From Actinernus sp. WN-2022 (Eukaryota > Cnidaria > Anthozoa > Actiniaria > Actinernidae): a stretch of 64,000 nt of DNA. Location: the NCBI GenBank assembly GCA_030867875.1, contig JAOWCC010001501.1, positions 28,726,792 to 28,790,791 on the forward strand. The letters run 5' to 3'. Shown here piece by piece: positions 1 through 10,237 of the stretch (the stretch's first letter is position 1; every line of letters begins with the position of its first letter). The notes beneath the pieces are model-generated. The model searched no databases and was not told the DNA's origin. It saw only the letters and a program-made list of their open reading frames with translations. The position numbers and the translations under genes were made by a program.

Positions 1-38
1 GAAGCGTTTTTGAAGCCGTTTAAAACACTCACAGCACG

Positions 39-100
39 TGTTTTATCAAGTCTAAAAATTCTCGGGCTTCGCCCTCGAATTTTTAAACTTGATAAAACAC
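39..100. repeat. Foldback hairpin with short loop
   Basis: Two arms of about 30 bp are nearly perfect reverse complements (arm motif TGTTTTATCAAG), closed by a GGGC-TTC-GCCC tip. The flanking AAAACAC motifs extend the symmetry. It looks like a small foldback/MITE remnant upstream of the first WSC exon. No coding potential is seen around it. Confidence 0.6.
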
Positions 101-422
101 TGCTGTTCGTGTTTTACACAGTACTTAAAAAGAATTTATATATGTAACTCTTGTAAAAAGAATGCAAAATAATTTATTATTCTCCCAAAGGCTAAAACAA
201 TTGCAAGTGTGAAATACTTTTTTAATCAAACCTGCAAAAAAAAAAAATCCTCGTTCAAATTCCATATGGCCCGAGTAAAGGCTGGTACAGCCTCTTGTTT
301 ATATTTACTTATTCCATTAACTATAGTTAATTTACTTGACATATACAGGGCCTATCTGAAAAAAGATTTTGTGATGAGACCCGGCTTAGTACGATCCTGT
401 GATGGAAATTTTACCTCGCGTG

Positions 423-544
423 TGGAAAATTGCATTTATCCGACAGTCAATCAAAATTTAATTAAGTCCAGGCGGTGACTGAAAGCTTTTTTTAGACTGG
501 ACAGACTAGACTTCACGTTTGATTGACGGTACATGCAATTTTCC
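423..544. repeat. Foldback element with about 30-bp arms
   Basis: The left arm (GGAAAATTGCAT ... GTCAATCAAA) is the reverse complement of the right arm (TTTGATTGAC ... ATGCAATTTTCC), with about 60 bp between them. It is a short MITE-like inverted repeat. A neighbouring direct repeat (about 325-375 and 620-670, both containing a CTGAAAAAA-type core followed by TTTTGTGATGAG or CTTTGTGATGAG) suggests local duplication. The small open frame at 209-478 covers these repeats and is not considered a gene. Confidence 0.55.
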
Positions 545-710
545 GAACGCCATTTCAAACTTCAACGAAAACAGTAATAAACTCATTAACAATTCCATTC
601 CATCTTTACATTGCATTTTAACAAGTTAATTTAATTGACAGGGTCTCTGAAAAAACACTTTGTGATGAGAATACGTTGTTTAAACATAATCAACAATTCA
701 AATTTTACAG

Positions 711-998
711 ACAAGACCCTCCTATTGGCCCTCGGCTGCTATGTTGACGTCATATCCTCACGTGACCTTCCCGACACGCATACGGGCCAGTCAAAAAATA
801 CCCCATCATTTTGTATGGAGTTGTGTCTAAGTCGAGGCTACAAGTTCGCCGGAGTCCAATACAGTAGTCAGTGCTATTGTGGTAACACGTACGGTCGCCA
901 TGGAGCCTCGACACCAAGCCAGTGCGCCATGTCATGCACCGGTGATAGCGAGATCAAGCGATGCGGAGGAGGTAGTCGAAACAACATCTATAGAACCG
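711..998 (+). CDS. WSC domain exon 1 of copy 1
   Basis: 288-bp exon, phase 1 at both ends. The acceptor is TTTTACAG at 703-710 and the donor is G|GTAAAC at 998/999. The translation opens near LGCYVDV, continues with FCMELCLSRGYKFAGVQ and QCYCGNTYGRHG, and ends CGGGSRNNIYRTG. All eight WSC cysteines are present (GCY, C-x3-C, C-x-C, QC, SC, RC). It reads on past the donor to a stop at 1027, which is the expected intron read-through. The related half-exons in copies 2 and 3 start at the CLSRG motif instead, so either the exon structure differs or those halves are orthologous to an exon left of the window. Confidence 0.85.
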
Positions 999-3900
999 GT
1001 AAACAGCAGTACTGTAATGACACTTAGTTAAATAGTCGCTTAACGTCAAAACAAATTAAGTGATTTTAGTTGATCACAAAAGTAAGAAAACAACCCAGTC
1101 CTAATATATTTTGGCTCCTGATATGAGCTATATATCGAGTTATGTTTCAAACTCAAAGGCGCCATGAGTACATACCCGGTCTACGTTGTGTATTCATTCG
1201 TTCTTGAGGTGGCACAGATAAGTTTAAAAGTGAAAGCGAACGAAATATCTTACCTGGTTACTGTGATGCATTTGTTTTCCATGCTGGCTCAAAAACTTCA
1301 CACAAATATAACAAGCTATAAGTACATTACTCATCTATGGAAGTGTTGTTTTTTCAGAGTGATTATTAGGAGAATGGACACACATCACCCTTTTCATTTC
1401 AAATATAAATCGTTCGCTTTATTTACGGAATTCTACACAGAGGAAAAATCTGTCCTGTTTTCCAAATAAGGAATATCTGACTCCTTAGTAGCTGGTCTTT
1501 CACATGACAGCATTAGCTTCAGCAAAGGGTATGGTCTGTTATTTATGGCAAACTCGGATTGAATCTGTCTTAAAAATCTCAAGACATATGAATTCGGCCA
1601 TTTCCATATCAAATATATTTGATCCAGAAAAGTGTAGTTCCTATATAAGAGCTCATTCCAGGGAGAATATCTGATGTCGTTCATAAAAGCCGCCGATCTC
1701 CAAAGACGAATCATAAAAACAAGCAATCCACGTACTTTTCTCCAAGTCCAACATTCAGGCGAGGATTTGCACTGTCTAAACATTTATGTTCTTTTGCAAC
1801 TTACGGCGCGATTTTCGGAGATTTATTCCGCCGGATTATTCCGAATCAGAATACTTCGCAGATATCCGTCCTCTGAAATACACAAAGTAGTCACTTTAAT
1901 ACGTATGTCCTTTGGGAATTAATATATTGTTGTGCTTGCTAATATCAACAACATCGTTTTTTCCCCCGGAATACCCGGAATATGAACTGCAGGTTTGAAG
2001 TTTGCTTCATCTGACTGACAGCTCAATTTCGCAGATTTCTTACACGAGTCCCACGTGATCACTCGCGCAAACGGGCTGCAATTGTTTTCCCGCCGGAAAT
2101 GTAGGTTTCTCGTAATCAGGCATTCAGGGCCACAAACTAATTTTTTATGTTTTTTCGATAGCTCATATCCAGTGAGTTTGTATAACAAAACGCGCTCCTC
2201 GCTGGCTATGAGGTCACGTCGACTCGAGCGAGTGGAACATTTAACAATTAACCACCTCGCTGAATTAACTAACGCTACCTATCTAACATCGAACTATGTT
2301 CGATAACCACATCGATCATTTATCTATTAATTATTTTATAGCTAAGTAACAAAAAATGTGAATCACTATGGAAGCATTCCATCTCTTTTTAATCTCCATA
2401 GTTCCTATGATAGAGAACTACGTCGGTTGCTATAAAGACAGCAGCCAATCAGAATTCGGAGATTCTCACGTGACATTGAGTGGCAACGTCGACTCCTTTG
2501 CTACCTGTATCACTGCGTGCGCATCGAAAGACTTTGTGTACGCCGCTGTACAGAATTACCGCCGTTGTCTATGTGGGAATAGCGTGGGACGGTATGGTAA
2601 GGCGGACAATATCAAGGAGTGCAACGCTGTGTGCTCCGGTGGATCGGTGCACTGTGGAACAAACAACAGGAACTCGGTGTTTAAGACAGGTAGGCACGTG
2701 TGTAGCACGTATATCCACGTGTGTGGCACGCCTGTAGACTAATGTGTGCTCAGCTTTATTTATATTCTCGGTGATTCAAACATCCTTACTTCGGTCTCGA
2801 GTTTGATTATAGTTATTTGAAAAAGACTGTCGTGGGTTACCGACGTTACTGGATAAGGTTGATATACCTTTACCAAGAGAAGACGAAATGACTACTTTTA
2901 GAAGTCGATATCAAATTCAAACTTTTAAACTATAATTTTCTTTCTCAACAGTTATTGTATTTTTTTATTATTATATGGCTAGGTAACCTGGTTGCTAGGT
3001 AACTTCTTGAGCTATGATTGGTCAATTTGAGGTCCATAACTTTCCGCACCGACCGCAAAATCAAAGCAAAACCGGTATTGTATACTTTCCAGTCCTGTAA
3101 TAGATATCTTATTAAACACATGTGCTCTGTCCGTACTTTTTAGCGATGGAACTTCGTTTTTCCTCCTTTATTGACCCGCGCGCTTCGCGCTTCGATCGTA
3201 AAGCAGGGAGAAACTCGGTTCATACCTTATGGTACGGCCCTTGCGCTCCTTTAATAAGAGGTAGGCGGTACGGCGTGTTTTGGGAGACTTAATCCATCCA
3301 TTTCGAAATCAGAATACCTCGACCTCATGCAGATTTTAGAAAGTAGTCGCTAGTTTTAGTACGTCCTTGGGGAATTATTTTTGTGCTTGTTAATGGGACA
3401 ACATTGGTTTCCGATTGGTGTATTCCTTTTTCGGAATACCAGGAATATACTCTGTGAATACTAGGTGAATATTCGGTGAATCCCCGGAATATGTCCATAA
3501 AACACACCCTTAGTTCGTTGCTCAACTGAATGTATAACTCCTTCGTGGTTTTGGTTTTCCCTCTTTTACTAAGGTGCCTTTTTGTCTCATCCTCAGGTCC
3601 TAAATCCCTTGAAGTAGGATGCTACGTCGACCAAAGCACCAGAGACATGGCCGGGTATTACTTCTCAAACAAATACCTCGTGACACAGTCCTTGTGTTCC
3701 GCTCTGTGTCTGGCTAACGGTTATCATTTTCTCGGGCTGCAAGTTGAACATGAGTGTTTCTGCTCAAATCAGTACGGCCGATATGGAAAGAATACGGGAT
3801 GTACAACGAAGTGCGCTGCCGATCATTCGTTTACTTGCGGGGGAGGCTACAGGAATAGAATAGCCCGAGTAGGTAAGAGAACTGAAGAGAATGAGTAGAA

Positions 3901-6900
3901 GGGCATCTACGCACCTCCAGCATATCAAATACAGCAAAACCTAATATCTTGTGATGTGTATATAATTAGGACATTCAATCCTAGTAGCCTAGCAACTGGT
4001 TTTCAATTAACTCGATCGGGGACATCTAGATCTGTCCACTAGAACATTTGAGAGGGCACTACCGGCACATTTCACCGCCACCTCAACATCCACAACACAA
4101 ACAGAGAGCAAAACCAGAACCAATGGTGAAACAAAAAGAGTATGTTTAATAAACTCGCAGCAGTGTTTTATCAGATTTAAAACACGAGGGCGATACGACC
4201 TGTTTCGGCGGAGAAAATCCAAGTTAAAGTTTATGTAAATTAGGATGAAATCTTTATCACATTTAAAGATCGCTTCTCGCTAGCTAGGTGATTTCTTTTG
4301 TTTTTGCTTCATGAATTATTCATGAGTTTTTTAATGTCACTGATATAGCTAACGTGTTTCATTATGAATAGTTCCACGACGAGAGAGCTACCTGGGTTGT
4401 TATAACGAAAGTACGCCACGTGATCTGTGGGGGTACCAATCAGAACTCAACGGGACAGTGACGTCACCATCTACATGCAGCGCTGCGTGCGCATCGGAGG
4501 GATATCCGTATGCCGCTGTACATAATAACCGCCGTTGCACTTGTGGTGTGAGTTATGGATCATACGGCAAGGCGGCGAAGCCAAGCGACTGCAACCCGAT
4601 GTGTACAGGTCCTAAACAAGAATACTGCAGCAACATCATCGCCAACTCTATTTATAGAACCGGTGAGCAGTGAGCAGCAGTGGATAGTCGCTTTTAAGGT
4701 AGACTTCCAGCACGTCCCTTCTATTCCGATTTTTTTAGAATGGCTAAACATGGTGCCAGATGGCTAACGATGGCTAGACATGGTTCACATAGTTGGCTGG
4801 GTCTGTAAGTACAGACGTCTCTACTTACAGACCAGACCCAGCCAACTACGTGTACCATGTCTAGCCATCGTTAGCCATTTGGAACCATGTTTATCCATTC
4901 TAATACAAATGCGCAGTAGAAGAGACTTGCTAGCAGTCTACTTTCAAGGCGCCTTTTAAATTACAAAGTCGACATATTATTTTTCTCAAATATGAAAATA
5001 ATCAGGTCCTACCGACTAGACCATGTGGCACCACCCTGTGAGAGGGATTTATGCAGCCAGTACGAAAAGATACTTAAAAGCGCCTACTTTTCTCAACCAA
5101 AACATCAAATTTTAAAGACCCTCTATCCGATCCCATGATTCATGGCGCGGATTGTTCTGAATACTTGTTAACATGACAATGGCGAAAAGGAGGGAAAAAA
5201 ACGTGGATCCATAGTTTGCGGAACAGACCGAGCACAAATCCTGGCTACAGTTTTGGAGCCTGTATTGGAAGTTATGGTCACAAACTGGTCAATTATAGTT
5301 TCCAAAATTACCAAGACATATAATGATGCTCTTTGTTTCACGTTAGCTGTTCTATACTTACTCGGACCGGGAGTGCCCTGTAATCGACCCAGGCTTTTTC
5401 TAACGCGGTCATGTGTCAGGAAAGGTCAATTTTTCACCATTTCAAACAAGCGTAGAATATAGAGTATTCTTTGTAAACCAAAACTTTCTTCGCAAAAGTA
5501 CTCAAAACCTTTCAAAGCACTTTAAATTCGGCTCTGTGTATTATTTATTATTATTATTATTCGGAACTCGCAAGCGCGTCCGATACTCTATTTGCCTTTT
5601 AACTTCATCTTTACCTTACTATTTATTGCATATAGTAGACGTCAATAGTAGCTGTCCATGTGGGAGTGCACGGGGCGTTAGACATCGATACTCTATTTAC
5701 CTTTTAACTTAATATTCCTATTCTTGTAGAGAAAATGTTGTTGAGAAAACTATTATGAATATATTCCAAAATTGTAGTAATTCTGGCTGATAGGTTGTGG
5801 TTAGCAAAACATCCCTAAGATTAAAGCATGAAAGCGGTAAAGAATCTCGGTTAAATATCATTGAAACTAATGTTGGAAGAATAGCACTGAAAGAGGGGAA
5901 AGTTAAGTGCGAAAATCACTCTAAAAGAACAAGCAAAGGTTTTTTCGAGCAACCTAGCAGTGCTGGCTAATATATGCTAATTTTTATCTCCATTTATTTT
6001 GAGACAACCAATTAATAGGGATTATTCACGTTGTTTTGACTAAATTATATATAATTTTACTGGAAGCCATTTACTGACTGCATTTGTTACATGATCGGAA
6101 CATTTTCCAAAAATACCCGCCGTGCATCATCAATGTTAAAATAAACTGAATTCCTCATTAAATGCAATGTTTTTGTCCGAGGATATGAATCTGACAATGG
6201 TAACCAAGCCTGAGCCTCGCATGGAGGATGGAGTTGACCCTGCACTGATACAAACCCTCTTTCTATGAATATGGATAGATTTTGATTATCGTGCTAACTA
6301 GATACAAGCCATGAAGGATGGAGTTGACCCTGCACTGATACAAACCCTCTTCCTATGAATATGATAGATTGTGATTATCATGCTAACTAGATACAAGCGA
6401 TGGAGGATGGAGTTGACCCTGCACTGATACAAACCCTCTTTCTATGAATATGGATAGATTTTAAATATCATGCATGCTAACTAGATACAAGCGATGGAGG
6501 ATGGAGTTGACCCTGCACTGATACAAACCCTCTTTCTATGAATATGGATATATTTTGATTATCATGCTAACTAGATACAAGCCATGGAGGATGGAGTTGA
6601 CCCTGCACTGATACAAAGTAACCCTCTTTCTATGAATATGGATAGATTTAACTAGATATTTACAAGCCTCTAAGTTGTCTCAACTCCAGCCTCGATATCA
6701 CCAGAGGCTTGGTTACCTTTCAAAATGGCGGTTCGAGAACTATGAATTGGACTATTATTCACACTAGGTAATTATTCATAATTTAAAAAATACATTGTTT
6801 TTTGGGGTGAAATTGTGTATCAGTGTTTTTGGCAATTTAGTGAGCTCTTGCATTTCTTCAGCGAAATTCTTCCGCCTACTCGACGAAACATTTTCATTGA

Positions 6901-7374
6901 ATTGAATATGAAATATTTTCATATTCATATGTTAACATTTGTGATCAAACGCTTCTTGAAATTTTATGACTCCTTCGTAGGACAATTTTCGATTTGCTTT
7001 TTAAAAATAATTACGATAACACCAGAGTTGACAGCCTGTCCGCAAGCCCTTGTCCTATCTAATGTGTACTTTTCTTGTGTGTGTATCCAGGAATAAGCCT
7101 TAAACTGCCGAAGAACAGCTTCATTTACGTAACCCCTAAAGGTCACCTGCCCATGAAACCCACTCACGTGATTGACACAGAGACTGCGGTGAGTCACGTG
7201 ACTATTTGTGCTTGGTATTGCGAGCTTCACCCTGCCTGCCTGTCAATCAACTACAACGGGGTAACGAATGTATGCGAGATGAACAATGTGACGTCTTGGG
7301 GCGGGAGTTCTGCAGAAAGACCGGGTTTTACGTTTTACGAGCGTATGGAAGCACAGATTGTGGATTTGTTTTAA
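711..7374 (+). CDS. Multi-WSC/PAN (apple) extracellular protein gene, copy 1, 5' partial
   Basis: Gene-level entry. Five exons can be joined: 711-998, 2402-2689, 3597-3872, 4372-4662 and 7091-7374. The first four each encode one WSC domain, a roughly 80-90 residue module with eight cysteines found in fungal stress sensors, Kremen and many secreted animal proteins. The last encodes a PAN/apple-like domain and the stop codon. Every junction is phase 1 with AG acceptors and GT donors, so exons can be added or lost without breaking frame. The visible part encodes about 475 residues. No initiator Met or signal peptide exon is visible, and the first exon needs a phase-1 partner, so the 5' end lies left of the window. 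The four introns are about 1.4, 0.9, 0.5 and 2.4 kb; the largest is swollen by two transposon-like insertions. The product is probably secreted or cell-surface and may bind glycans; this is inferred from the domains only. Confidence 0.8.
999..2401 (+). other. Intron 1 of copy 1
   Basis: 1.4 kb without a credible gene. Several small frames on both strands (about 60-116 codons) have no family resemblance. The part at about 1825-2000 is a diverged copy of a segment in intron 2 (about 3290-3510). Both carry motifs such as GGGAATTA and CGGAATA runs. It also has relatives upstream of WSC exons in copies 2 and 3. Confidence 0.6.
1825..2000 (+). repeat. Intronic repeat, first copy (pairs with 3290-3510)
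   Basis: This segment resembles about 3290-3510 in the same orientation: a cytosine-rich start, an AAGTAGTC core, a TCCTTnGGGAATTA block and terminal CCCCGGAATA/GGAATAT motifs. Equivalent sequence lies at about 23215-23400 and 51640-51770 in inverted orientation, beside the WSC3 remnants. Its position suggests that exon-plus-intron units were duplicated together. Confidence 0.55.
2402..2689 (+). CDS. WSC domain exon 2 of copy 1
   Basis: 288-bp phase-1 exon with acceptor CTCCATAG and donor G|GTAGGC. The protein runs ENYVGCYKDSSQ, then TCITACASKDFVYAAVQ, RCLCGNSVGRYGKA, ECNAVC and HCGTNNRNSVFKTG. Eight cysteines and the aromatic/glycine framework match WSC. Its counterpart in copy 3 (52261-52548) has exactly the same length; copy 2 has lost this exon. 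Confidence 0.85.
2690..3596 (+). other. Intron 2 of copy 1
   Basis: About 0.9 kb with no gene. It contains a segment near 2960-3100 that matches copy 2 around 23640-23740 in inverted orientation, and the intronic repeat at 3290-3510. Confidence 0.6.
3597..3872 (+). CDS. WSC domain exon 3 of copy 1
   Basis: 276-bp phase-1 exon. It follows a pyrimidine-rich acceptor (CTCATCCTCAG) and ends at a consensus donor (G|GTAAGAG). The protein opens GPKSLEVGCYVDQST, continues LCSALCLANGYHFLGLQ and ECFCSNQYGRYGKN, and ends CGGGYRNRIARVG, with eight cysteines. This is the only complete version of WSC3. Copies 2 and 3 both stop at the same CAGTACGGCCG position halfway through the domain. Confidence 0.85.
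3873..4371 (+). other. Intron 3 of copy 1
   Basis: About 0.5 kb with no gene. A 71-codon minus-strand frame at 4007-4222 has no recognisable features and is ignored. Confidence 0.6.
4372..4662 (+). CDS. WSC domain exon 4 of copy 1
   Basis: 291-bp phase-1 exon with acceptor ATGAATAG and donor G|GTGAGC. Reading from the acceptor gives ESYLGCYNESTPRDLWGYQ, then STCSAACASEGYPYAAVH, RCTCGVSYGSYGKAAKP, DCNPMC and EYCSNIIANSIYRTG. It is a full WSC domain with eight cysteines. Copies 2 (22592-22882) and 3 (50929-51219) have exons of identical length. Confidence 0.87.
4737..4901. mobile_element. Foldback MITE in intron 4, copy 1
   Basis: Near-perfect inverted repeat of about 165 bp. It starts AGAATGGCTAAACATGG and ends with the complementary CCATGTTTATCCATTCT, with repeated TGGCTA/TAGCCA motifs and a GTAAGTA loop region. 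The same element is in copy 2 (22350-22519) but not in the 450-bp equivalent intron of copy 3, so it marks shared history of copies 1 and 2. Confidence 0.75.
5560..5720 (+). repeat. Single period of the 136-bp repeat expanded in copy 2
   Basis: The segment between two ATACTCTATTT(G/A)CCTTTTAACTT blocks corresponds to one period of the repeat present about twice at 21533-21830 (inverted). A (TTA)n microsatellite lies just upstream at about 5543-5560. Confidence 0.55.
6199..6717. mobile_element. TIR element with five internal tandem repeats, copy 1
   Basis: It is bounded by a 13-bp inverted repeat (GGTAACCAAGCCT at the left, AGGCTTGGTTACC at the right). Inside are five units of about 90 bp starting near 6221, 6311, 6400, 6494 and 6584, each holding GGAGTTGACCCTGCACTG and an AACTAGATACAAGC block. 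No protein is encoded, so it is a non-autonomous DNA element with internal minisatellite structure. A copy at 20649-21150 has lost its outer right TIR. Confidence 0.7.
7091..7374 (+). CDS. C-terminal PAN/apple exon of copy 1
   Basis: 284-bp terminal exon entered in phase 1 through GTGTATCCAG. It encodes about 93 residues and then TAA. The key stretch is CAWYCELHPACLSINYN followed by VCEMNN, the cysteine and Tyr-Asn pattern of the PAN/apple fold (plasminogen N-domain, factor XI apple, nematode and cnidarian secreted proteins). The end is GFTFYERMEAQIVDLF with no transmembrane segment, so the protein is probably secreted unless it is anchored elsewhere. No clear AATAAA is visible in the next 200 bp. 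Confidence 0.8.
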
Positions 7375-7987
7375 ATGTGCATGCGCTGTTCTCAGGATTA
7401 TATTTGTTTTAAGAACATCAAATTTCCGCGGGCAGCCGACAGTTCCTCGACGGACAAAGTGAGTGTCTATTTCCTCGACGGACACAGTCTATTTGTATAA
7501 TAGTTCCGAGACAGACACACTCTATTTTTTGTTATTGTTAATCACCAAATTGTCTTCCGCTCTCAGCGGGCACTATCACCTGATAATAATAATATGCATT
7601 CGCGGACGACAACTGGCACGTCACGTGATCACTTTTAGCCAATGAATCAACAACAATGTCGATAGAACCCAAGAGCAAACCAGTCCAATTGTTTTAGCAT
7701 AACCAAGCCACCGTTTTATCAACTGAGAAAAACTAGCACAAAAGGCAGTTTTCTAAGTGAGTTTTGTTTGCAGCGCGTGCAGGTCGGACTATCGATCATT
7801 ATACACCCATCAAATATTTTCTCTCTCACGTGATTGGTGGACTGTGTCACGTGATCCGATATTTTCTCTCCGCCAGACGACAAATATCAGCGACTGCACC
7901 AGCTGTGAGCGTAAGCTTCGCTCTCGGGAACTGTACTCTTCGTGAAACAGATGATGTTCGCGGACGAACAAATAGGTTGTTGTTAAT

Positions 7988-8073
7988 ATAGACCGTGCCT
8001 GGCTAGCCAATCAGATGGCGAGTTTCCCCAATAGACCGTGCCTGGCTAGCCAATCAGATGGCGAGTTTCCCCA
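7988..8073 (+). repeat. 43-bp tandem duplication in module W, copy 1
   Basis: Two adjacent near-identical 43-bp units beginning ATAGACCGTGCCTGG. Copy 2 also has two units (about 18949-19040); copy 3 has one (about 44384-44430). Confidence 0.75.
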
Positions 8074-8759
8074 ATAGACGGTGACTGGGTTATGCTAAAA
8101 CTGTATATTATAGTTCACCTGTGTTGCCATCAAGAGAGAATGAGGTAAGAGAACGAATCCCCAATACATGGGTCTGGTCCAATGATAATTATTTGGAATC
8201 TGTTTTTAGATTAACAGGACACAGCCTGGTTATTTTGAGAAAGACACCTATTGGGCGCTCTTTCGCTAAGGAATAGTTTATAACGATGCTATGAGGCCCC
8301 AGGGGGTATAAACAATGGGTAATAAGGGTAGCCTACCAGAACAAGATAAAATTACTTACGACACATGTTGTGAAATAAAAATAGATTTCAAATATAAATA
8401 ATTATTATCATGAGGCATGGAGATTCGTTCTCTTACCTCACATCTCTTGCCTATGTATAATACATTGTTCTTGTAATTCACATAACTTTACTACAAATAA
8501 AAGTCGAGTTTGTTTACGACACATAAAGAGCATGTTGGATTAGTTTTATGGAGTATCACTTGCATCTCCTAACCCCATCTTAGTTTCATTTATTTTCGAA
8601 GTGTAGATAAAATTAAGGACGAAAGAAAAAGGTAAATCGGTAGAATTCTTGATTTTGAAATCGTGATTCAAGTCCCGCGCATTTTGTTTCGCGACCGCGC
8701 AGTTTGATGTACGAGGTCTTGTGACGTATAAGATCCATCAAAAGCCATTGCTCACTAGC

Positions 8760-8850
8760 ACTGTCTTGGTGTGTATTCTATTGTAAAGGTTCCTGTACGT
8801 CGTCACACACAATGTACGATGTACTAGGCCAATGCTCGGTCTTGATAAGG
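8760..8850 (-). repeat. Single ancestral unit of the 84-bp minisatellite
   Basis: One copy of the unit that is present 42 times at 14763-18290, here in inverted orientation. It is flanked by the same sequence as in copy 3 (about 43617-43690), where it is also single. Confidence 0.8.
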
Positions 8851-8914
8851 GCCTGGTCGCTTTTTGCAAACTACAATCAAGTCTATAGATGACGCAAATT
8901 AAACGTGGTAAAGA

Positions 8915-8921
<7 letters not shown>

Positions 8922-8952
<31 letters not shown>
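8922..8952. repeat. (AT)n microsatellite
   Basis: Uninterrupted AT dinucleotides of about 30 bp. The paralogous positions near 14662 and 43513 have much shorter tracts. Confidence 0.9.
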
Positions 8953-8954
<2 letters not shown>

Positions 8955-9227
8955 ACCCTTTGAACAACCGGGTCCAGAACATTCTCAGTATCGCTCAGTG
9001 CCAGATCGCAATTTCAGTGAACTCGATCTGTTTATTTGGACAAATTATTTGCCATCAGCCGCGTGATAAAGTTGAACTACTACCTCCATTAACTGATTTT
9101 TCCCCCGAAATTTAATGAAATTTGGCTGATCGAAATTAATCGCTCCAAATGACAAATGAAAAAGAGCATTCCCAGACCGAAATAGATTGCGATGTTCACG
9201 GTATGCTGAACGCAATACCAGAAATCA

Positions 9228-9300
9228 AGACATTTTGCGACCGCGATTAACCGAACAGTGGAATTAACACAAGGGCACAGAGCATGCGCACTATACCAAA
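9228..9300 (+). repeat. 75-bp dispersed direct repeat (pairs with 9925-9995)
   Basis: Shares a GCGACCGCGATTAA ... GAGCATGCGC ... TATACCAAA framework with 9925-9995 in the same orientation, about 700 bp apart. The same pair recurs inverted at 43155-43225 and 42435-42510. It marks the two ends of module Z. Confidence 0.6.
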
Positions 9301-9309
9301 ATAACAAAG

Positions 9310-10237
9310 ATGGCGTCGTGTGGCACTCGACCACAAGGAATCCAAATGCAGCTCAATCCCTCGTTTTATTATATTAGAGCCTGCATTTGGTCTAAACAGC
9401 GGTAATACTTTGAATAGTTAGCCGTTGGTGGACAAAATGTCTTCTTCTTCTGTGTGTTTTGACCTGAAAACGTAATGGCGGCTTCTTGTAGCCTAAAGTT
9501 ACGGCGAGTTTTGACCAAACCAAACTACGATAAACAGCCTTTAAAAATGGCGATATCAAGGCCTGATTATCTGTGGAAGCAACTGATTCGAAGACCGGGA
9601 TTTCGCCTTCGTTGTTGGTTAGCGAGTACTACATGGAAGTTTGGGATGCACTTCTCGGTAATTTAGAAGGAATGTATGGCAGTCTGTGGTGATTTATGGC
9701 TAAAAGGACGTATTTTTTTGGGACCGAAGGAAGCGTGACTGGATTCATCAAATTTTTAAACTAATGGGTTTCTTTGAGCCCTGAGTTGAAACACGAAGAC
9801 CGGGAAGTGAAAGCTTTCATAGAGGTAAGGCTATAAAACATTTTATATTTGGTCCCATACATCACCTTGTAAGTGTTGGCCATTTCTAAATGCCATGCAA
9901 AAGCTATGCATAATGAGATAACGGCTATTTTGCGACCGCGATTAAGCCGAACAGCGGAGTTAACACAAGCACACAGAGCATGCGCGTTATACCAAACATA
10001 GGGCCCCTAAGGGCAACTCGCGGATGGCCAGTGGGCTATTTTGGCACATACTAAAAATTACGTGGCCGATGAAGTCATCGTTACGTCATCACCACTATGT
10101 GATTGATAGGGACCCACTACCATGTCTGTCCAGGTTTGAACTGCCTGGCATTAGAAATGAGGGAGATATGGCATGTATTTAATATCACGTGACCGATTAT
10201 GTCATCGTTACGTCAACACTACTAAGTGATTGTTCAA
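9310..10237 (-). repeat. Module Z, copy 1
   Basis: Matches the reverse complement of about 42206-43140. It contains a tandem pair of about 140 bp (both with TCATCGTTACGTCA) and ends at ATTGTTCAAAGGG, a terminus shared with other elements in the window. A 63-codon frame at 9475-9666 is not preserved as an obvious coding frame in the other copy, so no gene is called. Confidence 0.65.

Larger units (their letters stand above)
7440..9310 (-). repeat. Module W, copy 1 (inverted relative to copies 2 and 3)
   Basis: Closely matches the reverse complement of 14297-20025 (minus the minisatellite and a MITE) and of 43140-44990. It holds recurrent landmarks: a 43-bp tandem pair at 7988-8073, the TTATCTTGTTCTGGTAG block, one 84-bp unit near 8760-8850 and an (AT)n tract. 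Small frames (66, 72 and 81 codons) recur between copies but have no family signature. It lies directly downstream of the PAN exon. Confidence 0.75.

Noticed and set aside
209..478. 89-codon frame as first exon with signal peptide
   Set aside because: The hydrophobic stretch is short and not N-terminal, there is no phase-1 donor in frame, and it overlaps a foldback.
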